Both the position numbers and the translations under genes were made by a program. The notes beneath the pieces were generated by a model. The model was not told the origin of the DNA. It saw only the letters and a program-made list of their open reading frames with translations, and did no database searches. From Balamuthia mandrillaris (taxonomy: Eukaryota; Discosea; Longamoebia; Balamuthiidae), in NCBI GenBank assembly GCA_031835245.1, contig JAVKOQ010000140.1:48501-112500 (forward strand): 64,000 bases of DNA, read 5' to 3'. Shown here one piece after another: positions 19,553 through 28,675 of this stretch. Position 1 is the first letter of the stretch. Each line of letters starts with the position of its first letter.

Positions 19553-20545
19553 ATGGACGAAAGGAATCTGAAACTTTTTTACGTACGGTGCTTTCGGTTT
19601 CCACGAGAATACGCCATGACTTTGCTTTGCTTTGCTCCGAGTCCGAAAGATCGAACTCGATCGTTTCGCTAACTTCTACTTTCTTCAGCAAACGAACGCT
19701 ATGTTTCTCAAACGTGGCCCAAGTCTCATTCGTTTGGGAGCCTTGGAGGGAGAACTTGAGGTGGACAGGCTCGACAAACGGAGGAACTGTTATCTCTTGT
19801 CCTATAACTTTCATGTGGATTCTGTCCATTGGCAAGTCGTTGCTGAGCTCTATCACCTGTTTGCGTTTTAAGGTCAGAGAAGGAGAACTAGCAGAATGAA
19901 TACAGCATAAGATAAGAAGAAGAAGCACGCGAATGAGAGAACGAGAAGAAAAAACGTATAGAACAAATAAGACGAAACATACAGTGGGCTCGGCGGTTGA
20001 GACGGCAAGAATGTGAAGTAAAGCCTGACCATGATCAGGATCCTGCTCTCCGGTGAACAACCACAAAGCAAAGGCAAAGATGCCCATGATGAAAAATACT
20101 TTCAGCGTTTCTCTTTGGCAGCAGACGCGAAGCACTTGCCGCCACGCTGGAAGCTGTTGAAAGCACTCCGAAAACAGAGCACGCCACGAAGGTAGAGAAG
20201 GAGCAACTGCCTCCTCCTCCTTCTTTCTGCGTTTTCTTCTTCGTCGTCGTTCAGAAGAGGAAGCATGAAGCAGAGAGGATTGCTCTTCGTTTGAAGCAGA
20301 TCTGGCTCCTCCTCCCTTGAAAACGACAATGAGAAGGAGAGGGAGGAAAGAAGAGAAGAGGAAGAAAAAAAGGAAGGAGAGAATACCAAATGATAGGAAG
20401 GCGCAACTGCTGCGCCATAGTTGGAAGGACCAGCGGAGGAGAAGGTATCAACATCGCTCCAGCTTTCGCTGTAAGTGGAGGAAGGTCTATCCGTCTCCTC
20501 GTCAAAAACAGAACCGAGCGTGGAGTGCTGGTACGACTGCTCCAT
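17449..20545 (-). CDS. P-protein (OCA2)-like anion/sodium transporter
   Basis: ArsB/NhaD-superfamily permease closest to the vertebrate P protein of melanosomes. At least seven exons. A Ser-rich, then Arg-rich cytosolic N-terminus leads to a first membrane span (VFFIMGIFAFALWLF), a luminal domain (VIELSNDLPMDRI), then the permease. Signature blocks are LGLLFGMMLMVGIFSDTGFF, SAFLDNVTTILLLTPVTVRL, NIGGTATAVGDPPNILIV, IVGACIDNIPFTQTM and GGNGTLIGASANVVAAGLSE. The C-terminus is LLFHVAIPWH. A cytosolic insertion of about 130 residues, with Ser/Glu-rich clusters (DSSTSPSSSDSSSGSESEEE), lies between DPPNILIV and the second half. In animals OCA2 acts in organelle chloride/pH control; here an acidic-organelle role is an inference. 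Confidence 0.9.
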
Positions 20546-20967
20546 TTCCTGTTCTTCTCTTCTAGATCTTTTTTTTCAATGTCTTTCAATACAAATGGTG
20601 AAATATTTGACAAAGAGAAAGAAAGAAAGAAAAGAAGAAAGTACCTAAACCCTGCTGTCGCTTTTGTTGTTGTTGTTGTTGTTGTTGTTGGAGCGTATTA
20701 ACACTATCACCAAGGGAGGGAGCTCCCGTTGAGTTTTGATGTTTCCTCCTCCAAGACTTTTTCGTTTTTGCAATTCCCGTGAAATTAAATCCATATTGAA
20801 TTATTTACGTCGACATGGTGAATTACCTATTATAGTATACATTCCATAAATTCCTTACTCTATTTGGAAATTTTGTGTTTCATTTCGTGTCGTCATGACT
20901 CTTTTTTTAAATCTCAAAATTTATTTTTTTGTTTTTTATCCTTTTTAAAAAAAAAGAAAGATTTTCT
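20546..20967. promoter_or_regulatory. Upstream region of the OCA2-like gene
   Basis: No coding signal. It holds CGTCGACA at 20808 and TGTCGTCATGA at 20888, two motifs that recur in other promoter gaps here, plus a (GTT)n tract near 20660. Confidence 0.5.
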
Positions 20968-22482
20968 TCAAAGCTTGGAAGTTTTGAATGCTTCTTCCGT
21001 GGAGGGTTTGCTTTGGGTTGCTGTTTGTCGTTGGTCCTTCAGTACCTTTTGGAATACGCTCGTGAAGACCGCTTCTTCTTGTGCTCCTCCAAAAGCATAT
21101 CTTTTACCATTTAAAAAAAGTCGATGTGAGAAAAAAGAAAAGCAACGAAAAGAAAAGAAAAGAATGAAGGAAAGAAACGAAAAGAAAAGAAATAAAGAAA
21201 CGAAAAGAAGAAAGAATCAAGAAGCGAAAAGAAAGGAAAGGAAAGACACCAAACTTGTCATTAAAGATAAAGTGAGGCACGCCATGAACGCCTCTGTTGT
21301 CTTTCAGCTCTCTGTCCAGCATCAGCACAAAGTCCAGGTCTTCCTCCCCATCGAGAAATTGCTCTGTGGGAGTTCGCTCTAGCCCCGCTCTTTCGGCGGC
21401 AGCTAAGAGGACATCTTTGGAGGCTAGGTTTTGCCCTTCTTCGAAATAGATTTTGTAAACCTGTTCTAATGTCTGTTTGTTGGGATGAAAGTAAGCCAGT
21501 GGGGAAGAGGAAGCAGAGAGGAGAGGAGAACCGGTAAAAAGGCGAGTGGAGAGAGATGACAGAAGCAGAGAGAGGCAGTGAATGAGAAAAAGAGAGAAGA
21601 TCAGGAGGACCTCTTGCTGTTTGCCTTTACGGTGCGCATATTCTAACAGGCGATGAGAAAGAACGGTATTGCCGATGGTTCCATCTTCTTTAAACTTTAT
21701 GTTCAATGATTTTCCTGTTTGATGTTTGCAGACGAGAAGAATGGAACAACGAAGAAGATGGACGAAAGAGAAGGAACAGAACGAAAAGAGAGGGAGAGGA
21801 AAGACGAGGAGAGAAGAGTAAGGATTTGAGAAGCGGAGAGTGAGGAGAGGACGAATAGAACAACAACGTAGAGAAGAGAGATCATACAGATAAAAGGGAG
21901 AGGAGGACAGAGGAGGAAGGAGAGAAAGGAGAAGAGTGAGAGAGAGAGAGAGAGAGAGATGAGCTTTGTGGGAGAAAGAGAAGAGAGACCAAAAGCAGCA
22001 GAAAGGGAAGAGAATGGAAGCAAAAGCAGAAGAAGAACGGGGAGGGAGTGAGAATGACAAACCTAACTCTTGCAGGGAGCGAACCATGACGCCATAGCGC
22101 TCCTCTCCGACCCGCTTGCGATAGAAGGCGCGCTTGTCGAGGCCTTCCTTCGGCAGTTGCGGCAGCAACAGATAGGGAACATGCCGCACCTTTTGGTAAT
22201 GCATACGGGTGAGCATCGCGAAGATGCTAAAAGAGAAAGGGAGAGGACAAACCACGTACTTCGAATTCAACGGAAGCAGATGAAGAAGCAGTGAAGCTCT
22301 GGATGGCCGATTCTAATCTTTTCTTTCCAATGTAGCACCTTTGTTTGTTTCGATTGCAAAATTTTTTTTTAATGAATAAACAGAAAAGTTTCAGTGAGGG
22401 AATAAAAGGGAAAAAAAAACCTACCATGGACAGATGGTATCGGAGACCACCTTCACCGCAATCTTTTTCTTCATCGCGTTCA
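20968..22482 (-). CDS. DsbA-family (FrnE-like) oxidoreductase with peroxisomal signal
   Basis: Thioredoxin-fold protein of the DsbA/2-hydroxychromene-2-carboxylate isomerase group. Exon 1 gives MNAMKKKIAVKVVSDTICPW and exon 2 continues CYIGKKRLESAIQSF, so the CPWC motif spans an intron. Further exons supply VEFEVRHVPYLLLPQLPKEG, KSLNIKFKEDGTIGNTVLSH, NLASKDVLLAAAERAG, RGVHGVPHFIFNDKYAFGGA (cis-Pro loop) and a last exon at 20968-21100 ending TSKL. The terminal SKL is a canonical peroxisomal targeting signal. The last join splits a Lys codon (donor AA|GTTTGG). Some donors in the middle (21500-22080) are approximate. Function may be thiol-disulphide exchange or a glutathione-dependent isomerase/transferase. 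Confidence 0.85.
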
Positions 22483-22791
22483 TCTCTGTTTCTTTCTTTC
22501 TGTTCTGAGCTCTTTTGGTGCAGTTTTTGTCCACGAATTGTGCTCTTATTATGAATTGTGCTACACCCGTGCTCCACTTGTGCTTTAGACGAGCTCCACA
22601 GGTCGGCAGAAAAGCAATACCGTACTTTTTTTGCGGGCAAAATCCGTCCAACATTTCCTATTTATTGTTTGGCTATTGCACCGAAACCTATCTTCCTCCG
22701 TTTATCGTCCCTGGTGACGCAACAAAAAATAAAAAGAAAGAAGTAACAGGAGAGAAGAGGACGCTGCTGCTGGGGTTTCTTTTTTCCGTCT
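22483..22791. promoter_or_regulatory. Divergent promoter region
   Basis: Gap between the DsbA-family gene and the amino-acid transporter. Contains TGTCCACG near 22529, a weak relative of the recurring motif. No coding signal. Confidence 0.4.
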
Positions 22792-25266
22792 ATGTCCTCA
22801 TCTCCGCCATCGCAACAACAGGGAATCGGTTTCGACGACTCCTCCGATGTGCCGCTCAGCAACTTCGCCTCCTCCTCCTCCTCCTCCGACCCCGATTCCT
22901 CCCGCTTGACCACCCTCACCTTCAACACCTCCTCCCTCACCTTTACTTCCGCCCGCGACATGACGCTCGAGGACGAGGACGACGTTTTTTCCGCTTCTTC
23001 TCCTTCTCCTGACCCCCTTGGTCCTTCTCCTGCTTCTCCTCTTGCGCCAAAGAAAGAAACCGGGTATTTTTTTTTGTCTTGTCTTTCTTTTCTTTTTTTT
23101 TTTTCATCAAATCGAATCGCTTTTTTCTTTTCTTTTCTTTTCTTTTTCTTTTTTCTCTTTTTTTCTCTTTCTTTTTTCTTTTTTCTTTTTTCTTTTTTTT
23201 TTCACATTCTTTTTTTTATATTTTCTTTTTTCTTTTTTCTTTTTTCTTTTCTTTTTCTTTTCTTTATATTTTCTTTTCTTTTTTCTTTTTTCTTTTTTTT
23301 CTTTTTTTTGTTAATGAAAAACAATAAACATGAAATACAATGCAGGCAGAACACGTTCCAAGCATCGGTCAACATCATGAAGTGCATCATCGGCGCGGGC
23401 AGCTTCTTCCTGCCGTACGGCCTCAAGCAGGGCGGCCTCTGGGGCGGCCTCATCGGGCTCGTTCTGCTGGGCTTCGTCTGCGACTACATCAACATCCGCA
23501 TCATTCAGTGCAAGCGGAAGGTCTTTCCCAATCAGCCCTGTTCCTATGCGGACCTCGCGCAGGCCACCTTTGGCAAGGCTGCTGTAAGTGACTCTTCTTT
23601 TTGCTCTTCTTTTTTTTCTTTTTTTTTTACTCTCTCATTATTCTCTCTCTCTTGTCCTCTTACATTCTCTCATTTCTCTGTTCTGATTTCTCATTTCTCA
23701 TTTCTCATTTCTCATTTCTCATTTCTCATTTCTCATTTCTCATTTCTCATTTCTCATTTCTCTGTTCTCTGTTCTCTGTTCTCTGTTCTCTGTTCTCTGT
23801 TCTCTGTTCTCTGTGCTCATCTTCGTCAAACTGATAAATGATACTATTGCAACAAAAGGGAATGTTTACATATGTGTTTATGCTTATACAAGGGCTTGGA
23901 GCTTGTGCTGTCTATGTTGTCTTTTGGTATTCTCTCTCCTTTCGTCTCTCTTTTTTCCTCTTATTAACCACAAACAAAACTAGTGGAGATTTATTGCATG
24001 CTGTCTCTTCGAAACTGTCAGTGGCGGAGTATATCATCATTATTGGAGCTTTTGAGATTTTGCTCTCTTGGATAAAGTCCTTCCGGTACCTGTCCGTCAC
24101 CTCTATCCTTGGTGACCTCAGCCTTTTGCTTGGTTCTCTCTCTCTCTCTCTCTCGTTCTCTAGTCCTTTCATCCTTATCGAATTTTTCCTTCTTTCAAAA
24201 GGTGTGGTAGTGGTCTTTGCATACGGCTTCAAAGATGGCGGGTTCATTGACTCTCCCTTTGACTTTCCAGCCTTTCGCCCTTCGACCTACCCCCAATTCT
24301 TTGGCACAGCTGCTTTCCTCTTCAGCATCACGATGTACCTCTTTCCCATTGAGTCCTCCATGAAGGAACCTCGGTTCTTCCCATTGGCATTGCACTCGGC
24401 CTTCTTCATCACGACTATTCTCAACGTAGTCTTCGCTGGTTTTGGATACATGTTCTTTGGAGATGATGTCAAGGACATCGTTATCGACAACTTGGGAACT
24501 AAGAGCGCGTTCATCATAGTGGCCAAGGTGGCGTTGGTCTTTGACCTGATCTTCACGTTTGTGGTGGTATTTGTTCCGTGTCGTGATGTGGTAGAGACGA
24601 GCTTGTTGGAGAACATCTTAGCGAAGTGGAGGCTTAAGAGAAGAGCACGAAACGAGGGGGAGGAGGAGAAACAAATTTTGTGGCAACAAAAGGAAGATGA
24701 AGCGATGGATGAAGACGAGGAAACAATGGCAAAGAAGAAGAAAGAGTTGCAAATGGAAGTACCGTATTGGTGGAGAATGTTGATGCGGACGTTCATGATT
24801 GTGGTTACAGTCGGCTTTGCTGTGGCTCTGCCCAATGTCAGCGATTTGGTTGGCCTCATCGTTGGAGTATCTAATTCCATGAACTCGTTTATTTTACCTA
24901 TGGTACATCTCTTTTCTTCTCTCTGCTCTCTGCTCTCTGCTCTCGTTCTCCCCTGTTCCCTTCCTTGTTTCTCTTCATTCATTCTGCCCAACAAAAACAT
25001 AACATGTTTTAAACAAAAAGGTCATTTACTTAAAACTGAGCTTCAACGAACGACAAGCCAAACGACGTTTGGACCAACAACACAGCTTTCTGGACATTCA
25101 GCAGCGACAAACAAGACCGAATTGGCCTCAAGTGTTACGTGCCGAACTGAAGCCATCCATTATGTGGCATTACTTTGCCCACTCGTTGATTATTCTCTTT
25201 GGGTTGGTGGCTGGCGTTGCCACCACCGTTCAAGCCATTCAAAAGTGCATCAAAGACTTTTCTTGA
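22792..25266 (+). CDS. Amino acid/auxin permease (AAAP) family transporter
   Basis: Multi-exon gene with about eleven membrane spans, related to SLC36/SLC38 and vacuolar AVT transporters, which move neutral or cationic amino acids with H+ or Na+. A Ser-rich cytosolic tail of about 90 residues comes first. The family signature follows (ASVNIMKCIIGAGSFFLPYG, GLWGGLIGLVLLGFVCDY, CSYADLAQATFGKAA). Later parts include IEILLSWIKSFRYL-type spans, FSITMYLFPIESSM, FAGFGYMFFGDDVKDIV and VALPNVSDLVGLIVGVSNS. A charged loop of about 65 residues (RRARNEGEEEKQILWQQ) is inserted between spans 8 and 9. The last exon (about 25021-25266) reads VIYLKLSFNERQAKRRL and ends with a final span and KCIKDFS. Introns hold T/C-rich satellites. 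Confidence 0.9.
23678..23820 (+). repeat. Two adjoining 7-bp satellites in an intron
   Basis: About twelve copies of TTTCTCA run directly into about eight copies of TTCTCTG in the intron after GKAA of the amino-acid transporter. The two units differ at only two or three positions and keep the same 7-bp period. Confidence 0.9.
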
Positions 25267-25340
25267 TGTCGCGTTTAAAACAAAGAGTAACTTTTTTTTG
25301 GTGTTTTGGTTTACACTATTCCCCCATTCTTGCTTTGTAT

Positions 25341-25381
<41 letters not shown>

Positions 25382-25514
25382 GATCCTAGAGAGATTTTGA
25401 GAGATCTCGCTTCCTTCTTTCCTCTTCTTCTTTTGCCTTTCTTAGTTCTTCTCTTGCCTGTCTTCTGTCTTCTTTCGTTTCTTTCTTTCGCTAGTTGTTG
25501 TTGGTGTTAACGGG

Positions 25515-26186
25515 CTAGATAGAAGCAATGTGAACGCTATCACCAGGCTTGAGAGACTGCAAGTCCCTCACCTCCTCCCCATTGCTGCCATACACAACCT
25601 TGTCCCCTGCCTCCATCTTCAACACCACGCTGCAATGCTCCACAAACTCTTTCCAAGTGGCGCACACCTTTTCCTTCTGCTTCTCTCCTTCTGCCTCCTC
25701 CGCCTGAGCCACCAGCACGGTCGAGCCGTCCCCCTCGGAGGGCCTGTCCTTGGCAAAGACCTTCACCCGCTTGGGCAGGTTGGCGCAGCGCTCCACCATG
25801 CTCTCCAGCTCCCTCTCCACCTGCTTCCTCTGCTCCTCCTTCTCCTCGATCTGCCGCTTGTCCTCCTTCTCCTGGGCCTCCAGCTCGGCCAAGAGTTTTT
25901 GCAGCTTCTTGCGCTCGCGCTCGGCCCTCTCTAGGTCCTTGTGCAGGTTGAGCACCGCGAACTTGGTCCATTTGGTCTTCTTGTAGCGGCCGGTGAAGGT
26001 CTTCAGGTAGTAGTGCTGCTCCGTGGTTTGAAAGGTGAGCTCCCGTTGGCTCAGCCGTTTCTCGACTGTACCTCGTCCACTGCTCATTGCTGTGCCTCCT
26101 TTTGTTTTGCCCCCCCCTCCTCCTCCTCCTCCTCCTCCTTTCTCATCGGCCGATTTCTTCCCTCTTGGGCTGCTGCTTGTGCTCAT
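25515..26186 (-). CDS. Coiled-coil protein with a doublecortin-like C-terminal domain
   Basis: Single exon, 223 residues. The order is a Ser/Gly-rich N-terminus with a run of ten Gly, then LTFQTTEQHYYLKTFTGRYK, then a predicted coiled coil (about 80-135, ERAERERKKLQKLLAELEAQ). A C-terminal domain of about 85 residues reads RVKVFAKDR...STVLVAQ, TWKEFVEHCSVVLKM, KVVYGSNGEEVRDLQSLKPG, DSVHIASI. The spacing of these strands fits the doublecortin fold (tubulin-binding, ubiquitin-like), though a PB1/ubiquitin-like assignment is possible. The gene is GC-rich and intronless. Confidence 0.65.
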   Translation of the reverse strand: MSTSSSPRGKKSADEKGGGGGGGGGGKTKGGTAMSSGRGTVEKRLSQRELTFQTTEQHYYLKTFTGRYKKTKWTKFAVLNLHKDLERAERERKKLQKLLAELEAQEKEDKRQIEEKEEQRKQVERELESMVERCANLPKRVKVFAKDRPSEGDGSTVLVAQAEEAEGEKQKEKVCATWKEFVEHCSVVLKMEAGDKVVYGSNGEEVRDLQSLKPGDSVHIASI

Positions 26187-26518
26187 AGCTTCCCTCCTTC
26201 CTCTCTCTCTTTTCGTTTTGTCGATAAATATCTTATCTTATTTTATTTTTAAGATATTCTGGTTGAAATAATTTTTGATAACCTGAAAAAATATTCACAA
26301 TTTCCAACAAAAATTATCTTCTCATAAACCCTCGACCACTGTGTTCATACCTATCATTCCTTACATGCCACGCATTGTTGAGCAAATCGAAATAATTTTT
26401 GTAGACATGCGGGAAGGAAAAGAAGAAGAGGAAGCAGAAGGAGAATGCGTGTAGAGAACGCTCCATTACTTTTTTTTTTTTTTGTCAATTGCAATAACCT
26501 GACCTGAACAAAAGGCAG
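26187..26518. other. Spacer with AT-rich core
   Basis: Upstream of the doublecortin-like gene and downstream of the RING-E2 gene. TGTCGATA at 26219 is a one-base variant of the recurring palindrome. No coding signal. Confidence 0.45.
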
Positions 26519-28204
26519 TTACCACCCATGCTCTCGGCGCATGCGCTCGAAAGCTTCTTTGGCTTCGGCCTCGTTGTAATCGGTGTTGTTGCTGAGGTCG
26601 AGGCGCGCACCGCCCGCTATGAAATTGGCTCGGATGGACACCAGAGCAGACTCCACCGTGTTTGCTGAAAAAAAGAAATATTAGAAGAGAAAGAGAACGG
26701 GAGGGGAATATGAAAGAAAGAAAAGGGAAGTGAAAGAAAATACCAGGAGTCCATCCAGAATTGGTAAGGAGTTCAGTACAAATGGAACCGCCGATGGTGA
26801 CGTGGCCGGTGCGGAAAGCAAAACGAGGACGAATCACGCGAATGAAAGGAGGATTGAAAGGATATGTTTTCGGAAAAGTTACATGTAAAAGAATGTGTTT
26901 CTGTTTTGACGATGACGACGTGTAAATAAAATGTTTGCAAGACTCAGGTGAGGCGATGAGGCACACGAACATGTTTAGATCTGGCCAAGTCCTGCCCAAT
27001 GGGATCCTTTGGGTCAAAGTCAAAGAACTTAACTTCCCAATGATACAGATTGTCTTTCAGAGGTTTAACGCTGTATCCCTGGTTGTTTTTAAATTCCGGT
27101 TAATGAAGAGTTGATAGAAAAAAAAATAGTGAGAGGGAGATACCTGTTTTTCTGGTTTCGTCTTCAGAATTGCTTTGAACTCTTGGAGCAGACGTTCGGT
27201 TGCTTGTTGAGAGCCTTTGCCTGATGGTGCAATCTCTGACGAAGTGGGCATCATGTCCTGTTGAATAAAACAAGGTGACAAAAAAAAAAGGAAAAGGGAG
27301 AAGGGAATATCAGCCGAGCTAAAAGAGAGAAGAAGGCTGAAGGAAGAACAAAACAGGAAGCACGAATAAGAAGCCAGAAAAATAGAAACCTTCATATCTC
27401 TGACGGACAAGGCAGCGCCACAGCCTTGAAGGGGACAGACGGTGGTAGCACTCTTGGTAACTTGAACACGAACCGATTCCTTCAAGCAGTCCTTGCAGAA
27501 CTTATGGGTGCATTCCTGGTTGTTTCGTGTTCATTGTTGGTCACTTCCAGATTAATAGAGAGAGAGAGAGAGAGAGAGAGAAAAGAGGAACAACAAGAAA
27601 GAAAAGAAAAAAACGTACATCTAAGATGTAAAGCCGCTCCATGGAGGTAACTTCGGTACAGATCTGGCAACGAACGCCTTGAGGCCGGTTGCGCGCCTCC
27701 TCCTCCTCCTGCAACTTTCGCGCAAACTCCTCATCGGCAGACAACGTATCCTCGTAGTTTCTCTTCTGGCCGGCCGCTGCGGTGGAAGAGGAGGTGGTAG
27801 TGGCAGCGGCAGTGCCTCGCCCCTCCTCTTCGGCTTGCAGTCGCAACGCCAACTCTAGATCGGCATCCTGTTTGGAAGAAGGAGAAGAAGAAGAAGAAGA
27901 AGAAGAAGAACAAGAACAAGAACAAGAACAAGAAGAACAAGAAGCAGAAGAAGAAGAAGAAGAAGAAGAAGAAGAAGAAGAAGAAGAAGAAGAAGAAGAA
28001 GCAAGAAGAAGAAAGAAGTAGTAGATGAAAAGAGTGAATAGATAACATCAAAAAAAAAAAACAGGGAGTAATTAGTACATGATGAGAAGAAGAGGTAGAG
28101 CGGTCCGGCGAAGAGGACTCGCCGGTGCAAGTGGCGGCATGTTCGGGCAGCTGGGCGTAGGAGAACGACTTGAAGCACAAGGGACAAGGCCCACTCTCTT
28201 CCAT
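26519..28204 (-). CDS. UBZ - RING - UBE2Q-like E2 fusion (ubiquitin ligase/conjugase)
   Basis: Six or seven exons. The N-terminus MEESGPCPLCFKSFSYAQLP with EHAATC is a Rad18-type UBZ zinc finger (C-x2-C...H-x3-C), a ubiquitin binder. A UIM-like helix follows (DADLELALRLQAEEEG, then SADEEFARKLQEEEE). Next is a RING of the type seen as RING1 in RBR ligases: CQICTEVTSMERLYILD, ECTHKFCKDCLKESV and CPLQGCGAALSVRDMK. The C-terminal third is an E2 fold like UBE2Q: GYSVKPLKDNLYHWEVKFFD, TFPKTYPFNPPFIRVIRP, and GGSICTELLTNSGW, whose Cys is the expected thioester site. It ends AFERMRREHGW. No IBR or second RING of an RBR ligase is visible. The protein would carry E3 recruitment and E2 catalysis in one chain. 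Confidence 0.85.
27881..28018. repeat. (GAA)n trinucleotide repeat in an intron
   Basis: Long GAA/CAA-interrupted tract in the first intron of the RING-E2 gene; (TTC)n on the sense strand. Confidence 0.95.
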
Positions 28205-28675
28205 TTTTTTATTTCTTATTTATTTTTTCGTGAAACGAAAATAAAAAAAAAAATGCAAAAATTCTGCACAAATATAGCAGGAAAATAGCACAAAAACTGC
28301 AATTATTGTGCACGCAAAACGGGATCCTGATGTGGCCAAATGCTGCAATCTTTGGGCAATATACGTGGAGTTTTTGTGCACCTTTGAAGCAACACATTTT
28401 CGTGTCGACATGTGTAAGTAAATTTTTGTGTCGTCATGAATAAAGAATGCTGAGAAATTCCAGAAAGATGAAGCAGAAAACACAGAGAAAAGTTCTGAAA
28501 ACGAAAAATTTTTTATATGTTTCGACAAACAACTTTTCAACACCAAATGAAGCGGAGAGAGAGCGAGAGAAGAGAAGCAAAAAAAAAGTTTTTGTTTTGG
28601 TGGTGTGTGTGTTGGTAGCAAACGAGACATGAGTTGAACGAGACGCCTCAAAAAATCTTTTTTTGAAAAAAAAAA
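28205..28675. promoter_or_regulatory. Divergent promoter region with both recurring motifs
   Basis: Gap between the RING-E2 gene (-) and the membrane protein gene (+). Contains TGTCGACA at 28403-28410 and TGTCGTCATGA at 28429-28439, 26 bases apart start to start, in AT-rich sequence. No coding signal. Confidence 0.6.

Noticed and set aside
23018-23327. Phe/Leu-rich ORFs resembling membrane segments
   Set aside because: Translation of a TTTTC simple repeat inside the first intron of the amino-acid transporter.
23678-23820. CRISPR-like regular repeats
   Set aside because: The units are contiguous 7-mers with no spacers, within a eukaryotic intron.
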